NCBI GenBank assembly: GCA_050008495.1
Contig: JBEKMN010000008.1
Coordinates: forward strand, 13,909-77,908
DNA: 64,000 nt
DNA from: CAVROP01 sp050008495
GTDB taxonomy: Bacteria > Acidobacteriota > Terriglobia > UBA7540
Reading direction: 5' to 3'
The translations under genes and the position numbers were made by a program. The notes below the pieces were generated by a model. That model was not told the DNA's origin. It searched no databases and worked only from the letters and a program-made list of their open reading frames with translations. The stretch's first letter is position 1, and the number at the start of each line of letters is the position of its first letter. Positions 1 through 8,943 of the stretch are shown one piece after another.

Positions 1-2221
1 GATGGGCTTTCTCGACTTCGTCCAGCAGAACCACGGAATAGGGACGGCGCCGGACGGCTTCCGTCAGCACGCCTCCTTCCCCATAGCCGACGTATCCCGG
101 GGGGGAGCCTTTTAGAGTGGAAACGGTATGCGGCTCCTGAAACTCGGACATGTTAATGGTGATCAGATTGTGTTCGCCGCCGTAAAGGAGATCGGCGAGG
201 GCCAGAGCGGTCTCCGTCTTGCCCACGCCGCTTGGCCCGATCAGCATGAACACTCCGATGGGCCGGTTGGGATCATCCAAACTGGCCCGCGAAGTCTGAA
301 TCCGCTGGCCGATGATGTCCAGAGCATGGGTCTGTCCAATCACGCGCCTCCCGAGGTGATCGCTAAGCGTCAGGACGGTCGAGATCTCGTCTTTAAGCAT
401 CTTGCCTACAGGAATACCCGTCCACGCGGAAATCACCTCGCCCACAATCTGGGCGTCGACTGCCACCCGCATCATAGGCGTTTCACCCTGCAAGGCCGCC
501 AGTTCCGCATCCAGCTTCACCAGTTCTGCTCGCATCGCTTCCACGTTAGGGGCCGGCGCAGGCGCAGCGGCGGTCGCAACGCCCGTGGCAGCAGGAGCGC
601 CGCCGCCACCGACCGGAGCGGCTGCAGCCGTCGCAGCAGCTTGGGCAGGAGCCTCCGGCGCGGGCTTAGCCGCCGCTCCGTGGCCGTCGCCGATAACGGC
701 CGCTTCGAGCTGGGCGCGTAGTTCGCGGATCTTCGAAACCAGGTCGTGTTCTTTCGTCCAACGTTCGCTCAGGGTTTTGAGACGCGCCTCGACCTCCACC
801 TTCTGTTTTGCGATCTGTTCCAGGCGTTCGGTGTGATCTGCGCCCAGCGCTCCCTCACGTTCCAGAATTCGCTGCTGAACTTCCAGATCGTCCAGTTGCC
901 GGGTGGCGTCTTCAATCGCTGGAGGCGTAGCGCTCTGACCGAGCGCCAAGCGCGCACAGGCGGTATCCAACACGCTCACTGCCTTGTCGGGAAGCTGACG
1001 GCCGGCCAGATAGCGATGCGAAAACTTGACGGCGGAGGTCAGGCCTTCGTCAAGGATGCGAACCTTGTGGTGTTTCTCGAGGGCCGGGACGATGCCCCGC
1101 ATCATCACCGCGCACTGCGTTTCGATAGGCTCTTCCACCTTGACCACCTGGAAACGCCGCGCCAGCGCCGGGTCCTTCTCAAAGTACTTCTTGTACTCGG
1201 ACCAGGTTGTAGCGGCGATCGTCCTTAGTTCGCCGCGCGCCAATGCGGGTTTAAGCAGGTTAGCTGCATCGTTCTGGCCGGCCTGGCCTCCCGCCCCGAT
1301 CATCGTATGCGCTTCGTCGATAAAGAGGATGATAGGAATGGGGGAAGCCTTGACCTCCTCGATGAGGCCCTTCAGCCGATTCTCAAATTCGCCCTTGATG
1401 CCTGCCCCCGCCTGCAATAGTGCCAGGTCGAGTGAGCGAAGCGTAACATTCCGAAGCGGCGGTGGTACGTCGCCTTTGGCCACGCGGACGGCAAATCCCT
1501 CCACCACCGCAGTCTTCCCTACCCCGGCCTCGCCAGTAAGAATGGGGTTGTTCTGGCGGCGGCGCATCAGGATGTCGATGATCTGGCGAATCTCCATATC
1601 TCTTCCGAGCACCGGATCAATTTTGCCGGCCTTGGCGTTCTCGGTGAGGTTGACCGTAAACTGGTCGAGATTGGCTGTCTTGCCGGCGCCTGCGGGCCTC
1701 GGCGCGCCGGGAGCGCCCGCCGAAGCGGCCTCGACGGGAGCCATTTCCTCTTCCGAGCCTTCCACAATTTTGACGAAGTCCTTGCGTAGAACGTCGCCGT
1801 CGATCTTCTGAAACTCCTTGCTTACCTCACGGATCTCGCGGCGCAGGTCATCAGTTCCCGTCAGGGCAAGGATAGTGAAACCTGTCCGTACCTCGCCGAC
1901 ATTGAAGTCAATCGACCCGGTGGTCCATGCCTCCGTCATCATCCTTACTACGTGCGGGCTGATGGCAGGTGTGCGAGCATTGCCGGTCTTGAGCTTGTCG
2001 AGACTTCGATTCAGTTCACCGGTCAGGCGCGACTTGTCCACGCCGAAGTGGCTGGCGATGCGCGCGAAGTCGCCCTCCGTCTGGTCCAGAAGCTTGAGCA
2101 TAAAATGCTCGACCTCGACATCGTAGTGCCTCCGCGCCACGCACAGGCCGGCAGCCGATTCGAGCGCGTTCCGGGTGGTGTCATTAAGTTTCCCGATCAA
2201 CGACTTGAGATTTATCGCCAT
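1..2221 (-). CDS. clpV: T6SS ATPase ClpV (TssH), C-terminus cut by window edge
   Basis: Hexameric AAA+ unfoldase that disassembles the contracted type VI sheath so its subunits can be reused. About 740 codons are visible from an ATG at 2221; the last 130-150 residues lie outside the window. Seen in order: an N-terminal Clp repeat domain, Walker A GEAGVGKT (about residue 230), Walker B LFIDEAH (about 297), a coiled-coil middle region, the second Walker A GPSGVGKTE (about 662) and Walker B LLDEVEKAH at the very edge. Placement after tssG, and the lack of a full ClpB-type M domain, favour ClpV over ClpB. Odd: a low-complexity Ala/Pro/Gly stretch of about 50 residues (about 510-558) splits the middle domain. 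The gene is separated from tssG by a repeat-bearing spacer, so it could be partly uncoupled from the genes upstream. Confidence 0.95.
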   Translation of the reverse strand, partial: MAINLKSLIGKLNDTTRNALESAAGLCVARRHYDVEVEHFMLKLLDQTEGDFARIASHFGVDKSRLTGELNRSLDKLKTGNARTPAISPHVVRMMTEAWTTGSIDFNVGEVRTGFTILALTGTDDLRREIREVSKEFQKIDGDVLRKDFVKIVEGSEEEMAPVEAASAGAPGAPRPAGAGKTANLDQFTVNLTENAKAGKIDPVLGRDMEIRQIIDILMRRRQNNPILTGEAGVGKTAVVEGFAVRVAKGDVPPPLRNVTLRSLDLALLQAGAGIKGEFENRLKGLIEEVKASPIPIILFIDEAHTMIGAGGQAGQNDAANLLKPALARGELRTIAATTWSEYKKYFEKDPALARRFQVVKVEEPIETQCAVMMRGIVPALEKHHKVRILDEGLTSAVKFSHRYLAGRQLPDKAVSVLDTACARLALGQSATPPAIEDATRQLDDLEVQQRILEREGALGADHTERLEQIAKQKVEVEARLKTLSERWTKEHDLVSKIRELRAQLEAAVIGDGHGAAAKPAPEAPAQAAATAAAAPVGGGGAPAATGVATAAAPAPAPNVEAMRAELVKLDAELAALQGETPMMRVAVDAQIVGEVISAWTGIPVGKMLKDEISTVLTLSDHLGRRVIGQTHALDIIGQRIQTSRASLDDPNRPIGVFMLIGPSGVGKTETALALADLLYGGEHNLITINMSEFQEPHTVSTLKGSPPGYVGYGEGGVLTEAVRRRPYSVVLLDEVEKAH

Positions 2222-2412
2222 GCTATTCCCTCCCTGTTGTAGGGGCGAGTTTGCCTCGCCGACTGGCGGCGAACATCAGACCGTCGCGCTGATTCAGGCG
2301 ACGTGGTTCTGCCGCGATGCCAAAATCACCACAGAGCACACAGAGGAATCCCGTTGACTTATCTCTGAGAGCTCGGTGATCTCTGTGGTAGGTCTTTTCT
2401 TGGATTCTGCCG
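2222..2412. repeat. Spacer with two dispersed repeat types
   Basis: This 190 bp gap between tssG and clpV has no credible gene. It carries a GGGGCGAG/CTCGCC hairpin of the GTAGGGGCG type (about 2239-2260) and an inverted pair ACCACAGAG ... CTCTGTGGT (about 2329-2392). Both types recur elsewhere in the window (19.2, 46.9, 50.5 and 63.4 kb). The hairpins could attenuate tssG transcripts before clpV, but no T-tract follows. Confidence 0.6.
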
Positions 2413-3453
2413 CTACTCCCAAAGCGGGAGTATCGTGTCCGCCACATCCCTCGACATTTCTTGAGTTCGGCCCCAAGTGGTCCAACCCAATTGTGGTGCA
2501 ATTCCCTGCTCGGCGCCCAGTTCACAGCGCGGGACCTCTTCCTGCTTCAAGATAAGCTGAGCTTCAAAATCCAGCTCGTCGTTCGAAAAAAAGCGTGTCA
2601 GCTCCTGCAGGGGTTTGAAAGCCGAGCCAGTAGGCAGGAATTCCACGTATTGCTCCAGTGACAAGGGCCCGATTTTGATGCGCACTCGCGCGCTTTGATC
2701 CCAGACTTCATCACCTACCACGGCGCCGACGCCCAGTTGTTCGGAATACGAATTTGTCCCTTCGAAGCTGCACTGATCGCTCTCTCCCAGGCCGTACCAA
2801 CCGCCCGCAAACTGTTCCACCTCAACCGGAACATCAAAGTAGTCACTCAGAATCTGTTCCAGCGCTGATGCCGAGCGCGGATGCTGCGCCAGTAAGCCCG
2901 AGTAATAAAGCAAACAGTCGTCGGGCACCGTCTGCCGATTCTGGAGGCCGGCGGTTCCGAGACCAATCAAGTCCATCACATGGTGCGAGAAGTCGTCGCG
3001 TTGACCGCGTTCGTAAGCGATCCAAAAGCGGTATTTTTCCCAGGCCTGAAAGAAATGCGAAATGATCCGGTGGTTGAAGGTGTCGAAGAAATCGACGGCC
3101 GCGGTATCCCCCGCCCGCGCCCTTTCCGCCGCGAAGACGGTGTAGACGGTCGGCAGTACGCCCTGCGGGCCGGTCAACCCCATGAAGTTGACTATCATCT
3201 CGACCGGGCCCTTCGCCCGCCAATTCATGGATTGAATCTCGCTGGCGGGAAAAACCAGGGTTGAATTCGCCTTAAAACGGACCACCTCTGACGATGGGGG
3301 AGCAAACTTGCCCACTTCGACCCGGTCAGGTAGAAACCGCTCGAGCAGGCGCACGGCCTGGAAGAACTCGAAGAGTTGCGGCCCGTTGCGGAACCGCTCC
3401 TCGAGGGGCGTCTTCGTTACATTAGGATCGCTTGGCCGGCTCGCGGTGGCCAT
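2413..3453 (-). CDS. tssG: T6SS baseplate protein TssG
   Basis: Baseplate wedge component (ImpH/VasB family) that works with TssF, TssE and TssK to dock the tail to the membrane complex. The 346 residues match the family length. The N-terminal segment with FEFFQAVRLLERF and the later FMGLTGPQGVLP are typical TssG signatures. The ATG at 3453 lies 37 nt inside the end of tssF and has a GAAGGA-type ribosome site, so the two genes are probably translationally coupled. Their products form a stable complex in studied systems. Confidence 0.93.
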   Translation of the reverse strand: MATASRPSDPNVTKTPLEERFRNGPQLFEFFQAVRLLERFLPDRVEVGKFAPPSSEVVRFKANSTLVFPASEIQSMNWRAKGPVEMIVNFMGLTGPQGVLPTVYTVFAAERARAGDTAAVDFFDTFNHRIISHFFQAWEKYRFWIAYERGQRDDFSHHVMDLIGLGTAGLQNRQTVPDDCLLYYSGLLAQHPRSASALEQILSDYFDVPVEVEQFAGGWYGLGESDQCSFEGTNSYSEQLGVGAVVGDEVWDQSARVRIKIGPLSLEQYVEFLPTGSAFKPLQELTRFFSNDELDFEAQLILKQEEVPRCELGAEQGIAPQLGWTTWGRTQEMSRDVADTILPLWE

Positions 3454-5255
3454 TCCTTCAACACCTCCCGGCGCTGGCGCGTCTTGACCACAAGCTGGCT
3501 GAAACTGTTCAGCGTTGCATAGAGCGCCAGGAAACGTTCGATCACGGCGGCGAACAGGAACACTCCCCCGCCCGCGAACTCGTCCTCGTCAAACTCCATC
3601 TGGACTCGCGTCCCGCGGGCGAAGGTTATGCCATTGTCTGAAATAATGCGCGCGAAGTGACGTTGACTTTGCAGATTCGTGATTCCCGCCACTTGCTTTT
3701 CGAGGTCAACCGAATCCGAAAAATTGTACAGCCGCAGGATTTCCTGGAACGCCTCCTTGCCCTCCTCCGCGATCGAAAGGTAATTCAGGGCCAAGTGGGA
3801 AATAAGACGCCAAAGCGCGCCCCTCCCCAGGGGCGGGCGGAGGGTAGCGGTGGGTTTGCGGAGCGCTATCGCGCCTTTGATGGAGCCGACGCCCTCGATT
3901 TCGAAGTCGCCGCTCTCATTCCCAAACGGCAAACGCGCCAGGATGTCGCGGTTGCTGCACGTGCAGCGAGCGGTGATGGTCTCGGCCTCGGGCAGGGAGT
4001 CGCGCGAGCCAAGATTAACCAGGTGCAGGAACATTTCCGTGCCTTCATCGCCTTTGCGGCGGGAGAGGCGGCGCGTCGTATGCCAGAAGGTTTGACTCTT
4101 GTCCCTCAGAGTCTTGTGGCGGTAAGCGTAGAACGGCTCGTAGTGAGTAATCTCGTGAGTCTGGGGATTCGAACTCAGGACCTCGTCAACCGAGAATATT
4201 TCCGTGGCATTCCTGCGCCGTACATCCGGCACGATGGGATATTCCGACCGGTTCTGAGTCAAGAGAATGGGCTCAGCGGTTTGGGGAAACAGGTTAATTA
4301 TCGGCGAACATGCCAGGCGGAGCGTCTTCGCGTTGATCCCCACTTCCAACCGCTGTTGCCGGTGGCTGGCTTCAAAAGGGGAGACGAGGAAAATCAGTTC
4401 AGCGCGGCCGCCCTGAGCGGCTCGCGCCAGCCCTTCCTGCGCGCTAAGCTCAAAGAAGAAGAATTTCTCCGGAAGCGAAAAGTACTCCTGGAGAAGCCGG
4501 TAACCCACAAACGACCTGCGCGGGTACGGCAGCATGGACTCGTCTTCAGTGAAGCCCATGGGGCGCAGGGGATTCTCGGTCAAAGTGACGGGAGGCTTGC
4601 GCGGGTTGGCAGGGTCTCTGAGCACTACTTGATAGCAATTGTTGCTCAGCAATTCGTAAAGCGTGTGGACGATGTCCCCTTCGCCATGCAGGTAGAATCG
4701 GAGCGAGGTGAGATTGAGTTTATCGAAGGTGAGGTCGGAAAGGCAGCGCAACTCCACTCGCAGGGCCGCGGCCGCCTCCGGGGCGCGCAAGGGAGGATTC
4801 AGCTTATCCGGCGTCAACCACTTCGCCTCCGCGATCTCGACGGGCCAGAGCGTCACATCGTAGGAAGTTCGGAATTTGCAGGGCACGCCCTCGACGGGCC
4901 GCGAATAAAGCACCGAGCCGCGAGGTATCTTCAGGCTCGAGGTGAGTTTGCCCTGCGCCGGGTCCAGACGAAACTCCGCGATCGTCATGGCAGGGATGGG
5001 CCTGAGGAAATGTGGGTAGATAACGCTAAGCAGGCCTTCCGTGATCTGGGGGAACTCATCGTCAATCTTCAGGTGAACCCGAGCAGCGAGGAAGGCAAAA
5101 CCCTCCAGCAGCCTCTCGATATGGGGGTCGTCGCAGCGGGTGGCTTCCAATTGCAGGCGTGCGGCTATTTTGGGATGCTTCTCGGCAAACTCCGCTCCCA
5201 TCTGTCGCAGGTAGCTCAGTTCGCTCTCGTAATATTCCAGAAGATCATCGCGCAT
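3417..5255 (-). CDS. tssF: T6SS baseplate protein TssF
   Basis: Baseplate wedge subunit (ImpG/VasA family). The 612 residues match the family length. It opens with the hallmark YYESELSYLRQMGAEFA, followed by FAEKHPKIAARL and DPHIERLLEGFAFLAARV, all conserved TssF features. It starts one base after tssE ends and overlaps the start of tssG, so it sits in a tight tssE-tssF-tssG unit. A 537-codon ORF on the opposite strand is a GC-rich shadow and is not annotated. Confidence 0.95.
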   Translation of the reverse strand: MRDDLLEYYESELSYLRQMGAEFAEKHPKIAARLQLEATRCDDPHIERLLEGFAFLAARVHLKIDDEFPQITEGLLSVIYPHFLRPIPAMTIAEFRLDPAQGKLTSSLKIPRGSVLYSRPVEGVPCKFRTSYDVTLWPVEIAEAKWLTPDKLNPPLRAPEAAAALRVELRCLSDLTFDKLNLTSLRFYLHGEGDIVHTLYELLSNNCYQVVLRDPANPRKPPVTLTENPLRPMGFTEDESMLPYPRRSFVGYRLLQEYFSLPEKFFFFELSAQEGLARAAQGGRAELIFLVSPFEASHRQQRLEVGINAKTLRLACSPIINLFPQTAEPILLTQNRSEYPIVPDVRRRNATEIFSVDEVLSSNPQTHEITHYEPFYAYRHKTLRDKSQTFWHTTRRLSRRKGDEGTEMFLHLVNLGSRDSLPEAETITARCTCSNRDILARLPFGNESGDFEIEGVGSIKGAIALRKPTATLRPPLGRGALWRLISHLALNYLSIAEEGKEAFQEILRLYNFSDSVDLEKQVAGITNLQSQRHFARIISDNGITFARGTRVQMEFDEDEFAGGGVFLFAAVIERFLALYATLNSFSQLVVKTRQRREVLKEWPPRAGQAILM

Positions 5256-5256
5256 G

Positions 5257-5742
5257 CTACGAACCCTTGACCTGATATTGTCCGCTCATCGGCTCCAGCA
5301 TGGTATCGAACAACACTTGCTCCGGCGCCGGATCCATGCGCAACAATCCCTCAATGGCAAAGCGGATGACACGTTTATCGTCCGTCGCCGGTTCCATCCT
5401 CACCTTGACGTTGAGAAGCCTGGGCTCGAAAAAACTGACCGCCGCCTTGATTGACTCGAGCAGGAAGGCCTGGTCTTTGGGCGACCGTAGATACAAACTT
5501 GTAACATCCGGCAGTCCGTAGTTGTAAACGGACCGTCCTACTTCTTTGAGAGAGGCTGGGGACTCTTCGATCGTCTTGCGGCTGTTCAGCAGCCACTCCA
5601 GGTCGCGACGCACGGAAGCCTTCAGGTCACGCACGGATTGGGCCCTGCTCAGCGGGGGCTCCAGTTTGCGCTCGGGTTCCGGATCGATGAGTCGGTCGAT
5701 CACCGACAACGTGACGGGGCCTTCCCTTTGGGTTGTCGGCAT
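5257..5742 (-). CDS. tssE: T6SS baseplate protein TssE (gp25-like)
   Basis: Homologue of phage T4 gp25. It initiates sheath polymerisation on the baseplate. The 161 residues match the family length. The central DLEWLLNSR segment and NYGLPDVTSL are characteristic of TssE/gp25 proteins. The ATG at 5742 shares its first base with the tssA stop codon (TGATG), which indicates translational coupling from tssA. Confidence 0.93.
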   Translation of the reverse strand: MPTTQREGPVTLSVIDRLIDPEPERKLEPPLSRAQSVRDLKASVRRDLEWLLNSRKTIEESPASLKEVGRSVYNYGLPDVTSLYLRSPKDQAFLLESIKAAVSFFEPRLLNVKVRMEPATDDKRVIRFAIEGLLRMDPAPEQVLFDTMLEPMSGQYQVKGS

Positions 5743-7586
5743 CAGGTTTCAAGGCAGGAGATAGCCTGGACAGGATCGAGGCGAACCACCGTTTGGAAAA
5801 GTCTGAACTTCTCCGATTCGTCTCCCTGTACCCGCTGGCTGTTCTTAATAATCGTCACCAGGGCTTTGGCTACAACTGCCCTATCCTCCCACTGTTCCAC
5901 GTGATTGTTATCGAAAATCGCCACCAAATCGTCGAGAATAGGCTGAGCGATTTGGGCCTGGCCGGCCGCGATGCAGATCTCGGCAAGCTGCAATTTGCGG
6001 AAGAACTGCCCCCTGCCCGAAAGTTGTCTTTCCACCTCGCAACGCATCAGGTCGATGGCCTTCTGGGCTTGTCCGGCGCTCAGCGCCTGGCGGGCCTGTT
6101 CATAACTGTCAACGAACTTGCGGTGCCATCCAGGGGCGGAGTGATTCTGTACCACCGGCGCCTCCGCCACCGGAGCATCCGAAGCAGCCGTCTCCGACGC
6201 CGGCTGAGCCTCCGGCTCTGCCGCCAGCTCTTGCAACCACGCCCGGGTCTCGCTGTTGGCTGCCGGGGTGTCGTCGAGCAGATTGATCTCCAGGAGTTGC
6301 GGCAGAGCCCGTAGGAGCGCCTTCAGTTCCGAGCGAATCGCGACAACGATTCCGTCATACTTCTTTCCCAAACCTACACAGGCATCCACAACGAAGCGCT
6401 GCAAATCCAGCCAACCCCGGCTGCAGGGAAGCGACATGGCGTTTTCAGCCGCCTCCAGCAACTCCTCCCACTTTCCCTCAATCGCCAGCCGCTTGACGTG
6501 CTGCCGCAGCACCGTCGGCGGCCCCTCCAACAAAGTCAGATCCGGCGCCTGAAGTGCGGCGCGAAGCTCGCCCCACCGTAACCCCCGCAGCATCAGGTAA
6601 GGCCCCGGGCTGTAAGGGTCCAGCTTCCGCAGGGTCGCCGCAGCGCGAACCACATTGGCGATTGCATCCCGGCGTTGGGCGGGCTCCCCGTCTGCCAGAG
6701 GGATGACGATACCGGCCACCCCGGGCGCCCCCCGGCCGGTTGCTGTGCCACTCGCGGTCCCCTCGCCCGCTGTACCCTCTTCGGCCCCCTGCGGCCCGGC
6801 ACCCTCCGCTCCGGGTTCAACGGGGTCCGGCTCAGTCTCTCGCTTCTTCTGAAGGAGCAGGTGGACACTGTGCCGGACCGTCTCCAGGCCTTTCTTCAGA
6901 TCTGAGAAGCTCGGCGCGACATCACCAAACTTCTCCTGACAGAGAGTATCTAAAGCCCCCACGGTTGCAATGCTGCCGTCGAGTGCGCCCTCAGCAGCGA
7001 GGTAAAAGGCCTTGGGAGTTTCGGTGAAGGATTTATCGAAATCCTCCGGCGCAACCTTCCCCTGCTCGAGCAGTTTGGCTCGCGCCTCTTTCTTATCGCT
7101 GGTGTCGGCCTGTTCTTCGTAGCCGACTTTTTTTGATTCGGTATAATCCAGCAAGCCGTGCTTGGCCTTGTTAATGGGGGCAGTTCGAAGAGGCAGGATA
7201 AGGTTCGTGCCAATCCACTGGAGGGGTGCCGCCCTCAGCTCTGCGTCACCATCTTCGAGTTGAGGGTATAAACCGTCCCAGAAAGTGCCAACAAAGCCGT
7301 GAAGGAGGTCCAGCCCTTGCTTTAGCCCAACAAAACCTTCTGTGTGCAGCAAAGCGTCCGTAAGCCATGCGGCAATTTGAAGGTCTTTCGTCTTGTTAGC
7401 AAGAGCTTCCGTGCAAAGCTTTACGACCAGGGGGTAGTCTGCCCGTTTGATCCATTCCCCGGACTCATAACCCTCTTCTTCCCGCCGTGCTTCCTTGATC
7501 TGATCGTAAACCGGAGCGTAACGCAGGTCTTCGCCGCAGGGCTTTTCGCCTGGAATCGGGTTGAGTAGGTTATCAGGAAGAGGCAT
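5742..7586 (-). CDS. tssA: T6SS protein TssA (ImpA N-terminal domain)
   Basis: TssA proteins prime and coordinate baseplate, tube and sheath assembly. The N-terminus has the ImpA_N signature (NPIPGEKPCGEDLRY, residues 8-22) and the protein runs to 614 residues. A low-complexity Gly/Pro/Thr segment at about residues 265-300 separates the N-terminal half from a helical C-terminal half. The C-terminal half has a VasJ/TPR-like character (WLQELAAEPE; SAGQAQKAIDLMRCEVERQL). That C-terminal type differs between TssA classes, and I cannot assign the class with certainty. It lies 7 nt after tagJ in the operon. Confidence 0.9.
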   Translation of the reverse strand: MPLPDNLLNPIPGEKPCGEDLRYAPVYDQIKEARREEEGYESGEWIKRADYPLVVKLCTEALANKTKDLQIAAWLTDALLHTEGFVGLKQGLDLLHGFVGTFWDGLYPQLEDGDAELRAAPLQWIGTNLILPLRTAPINKAKHGLLDYTESKKVGYEEQADTSDKKEARAKLLEQGKVAPEDFDKSFTETPKAFYLAAEGALDGSIATVGALDTLCQEKFGDVAPSFSDLKKGLETVRHSVHLLLQKKRETEPDPVEPGAEGAGPQGAEEGTAGEGTASGTATGRGAPGVAGIVIPLADGEPAQRRDAIANVVRAAATLRKLDPYSPGPYLMLRGLRWGELRAALQAPDLTLLEGPPTVLRQHVKRLAIEGKWEELLEAAENAMSLPCSRGWLDLQRFVVDACVGLGKKYDGIVVAIRSELKALLRALPQLLEINLLDDTPAANSETRAWLQELAAEPEAQPASETAASDAPVAEAPVVQNHSAPGWHRKFVDSYEQARQALSAGQAQKAIDLMRCEVERQLSGRGQFFRKLQLAEICIAAGQAQIAQPILDDLVAIFDNNHVEQWEDRAVVAKALVTIIKNSQRVQGDESEKFRLFQTVVRLDPVQAISCLET

Positions 7587-7592
7587 TCTGAG

Positions 7593-8324
7593 CTAGACCG
7601 TAACCTGTGGTAAATTGAACTCCAGTTGGCGGACCTCGAGAAGTGGAAATTCCTCGCCGTCCACCAGCAACATCTTCTGGCCGATGGGCGCCGCCGTACC
7701 CGACTCGTCTTCTTCCCAAACCGTCATCCGGCCTAAGCGGACAGCATCATCAGAATGCTGCCCGGCAAAGGGGGACAAGGCAGGTAACAAGACTTCGCCA
7801 AGCTCGGTGCCCTTCAAAGCGGGGCCCGCGCGAACTACAGCCGGGGTCCACAGCAAGTCGCGCAGCCGGCGCGGCGGCTCGATCTTGACGGAGGCCAGGT
7901 GTGCAAAATTGATCCAGAGATAATTCCCGCCGGCAAAAACCTCCAGGCGAGGCCCAATCCGAGGATCGCCGTCCGCAATCGCCTGGAAGGGCTTTCCATT
8001 CAGCGTACCCGCGACGGTTTCTGCACCTGGGGAGGTTTCTCCGGCAGGCTTGGGGTATTCCTTCTTCTGAAACAGGTCCTGCCGCGTCCTCTCAGCCTGC
8101 AAGGCGCTGCGGTAGAGCAATGCCCCCATGCCGCTATTGGGACCGGCGTCCGCCAGCAAGTCCAGTTGTTTCTCTGCTCGATCGTATTCACCGGCGAAGC
8201 AGAGCAATTCAAAGAGGAATGTACGGCGCCGGGTGTCCTCAGGAGTGTTGCGCAACTCCGCCCCCAACGCCTCAATCGCCTCCTTGAGTTTACCAGCCTG
8301 AAAGAGGTGATTCGCGTTTTCCAT
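7593..8324 (-). CDS. tagJ: T6SS accessory protein TagJ (ImpE family)
   Basis: TagJ/ImpE proteins bind the sheath subunit TssB and ClpV and modulate sheath recycling. The segment from ATG 8324 (NHLFQAGKLKEAIEALGAEL, then TRRRTFLFELLCFAGEYDRA) is the canonical ImpE N-terminal TPR-like region, and the C-terminal half matches ImpE. An ORF extension to 8372 exists, but its extra 16 codons are encoded by a perfect hairpin (8334-8362). I therefore prefer 8324, giving 243 residues, although no strong ribosome site precedes either start. It is flanked by hcp and tssA. Confidence 0.88.
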   Translation of the reverse strand: MENANHLFQAGKLKEAIEALGAELRNTPEDTRRRTFLFELLCFAGEYDRAEKQLDLLADAGPNSGMGALLYRSALQAERTRQDLFQKKEYPKPAGETSPGAETVAGTLNGKPFQAIADGDPRIGPRLEVFAGGNYLWINFAHLASVKIEPPRRLRDLLWTPAVVRAGPALKGTELGEVLLPALSPFAGQHSDDAVRLGRMTVWEEDESGTAAPIGQKMLLVDGEEFPLLEVRQLEFNLPQVTV

Positions 8325-8333
8325 AGTAGTATC

Positions 8334-8362
8334 GCGCTGACCCCGTTTGGCGGGGTCAGCGC
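8334..8362 (-). promoter_or_regulatory. Perfect 11-bp hairpin between hcp and tagJ
   Basis: Arms GCGCTGACCCC (8334-8344) and GGGGTCAGCGC (8352-8362) pair perfectly around a 7-nt loop. It starts about 19 nt after the hcp stop and ends 10 nt before the tagJ start. No T-run follows, so it is more likely an mRNA 3'-end stabiliser or partial attenuator than a full terminator. Hcp is made in large excess over downstream T6SS proteins, which fits such a role (inference). Confidence 0.65.
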
Positions 8363-8380
8363 CGTCGGCCATCCTACAGC

Positions 8381-8869
8381 CTACTTCGTTTGCTCCCTCT
8401 TCCTGAGGTCGTACTGGACTTCACCGCCGGAAACCAGCTTGCCATCAGCCCCTTGCACCTTGTAATCGTAATCGATGGTAGCGTAGGAGACCGAAAGGGA
8501 TTCCGTCCCCGTATCTTCGCCGGTCGAGCCTCCGCATTGAAAGCTCGATACGTAGACTTCCGTCAACTTGATGATCAGGAAGTCTTCGGGAGTCTTCTGG
8601 CCGGTCTGCTTGCTGCAATACAGGGTCACGTCCTTCGCGTGATCGCCGGTGACGCAAAGGGTCAACAGCTTGGGACTTGACTTGTCCACTCTCTTGGTGA
8701 AACTGAGATCGGACATCGAAACTTTTCCTGCGCTCATACCCTCGCCCACGATGGTCGTCGGGTTGCTTGCGCCCCAGCTCCACGACAGCAGTTCAATCGT
8801 CCCCTTATGCTTCGTGGAGGCGCTTTCGCCCGGTGCTTCTTTGATTTCCAGATGGTATTCAATCGCCAT
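8381..8869 (-). CDS. hcp: T6SS tube protein Hcp (TssD)
   Basis: Hcp hexamers stack to form the inner tube and carry some effectors. The true start is ATG 8869 (MAIEYHLEIKEAPGES), preceded by a GAGGAGA ribosome site; the longer ORF to 8929 has no such support. That gives 162 residues, the family size. The segment GTIELLSWSWGASNP, the VSMSDLSFTKRVDKSSP stretch and the C-terminal YDYKVQGADG are typical Hcp motifs. The gap to tssC contains a small GC stem (8910-8915 with 8929-8934). Confidence 0.96.
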   Translation of the reverse strand: MAIEYHLEIKEAPGESASTKHKGTIELLSWSWGASNPTTIVGEGMSAGKVSMSDLSFTKRVDKSSPKLLTLCVTGDHAKDVTLYCSKQTGQKTPEDFLIIKLTEVYVSSFQCGGSTGEDTGTESLSVSYATIDYDYKVQGADGKLVSGGEVQYDLRKREQTK

Positions 8870-8943
8870 ATTCTTCTCCTCGTCAGATTTGGAATTTGAA
8901 AGAATACGAGGCGGGCTCTTGCGCGCCACCCGCCCCCAAGCTG

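Noticed and set aside
3657..5270. 537-codon plus-strand ORF opposite tssF
   Set aside because: It mirrors tssF, which has clear family motifs; high GC keeps the opposite frame open, and the product is Arg/Gln-rich with no domain.
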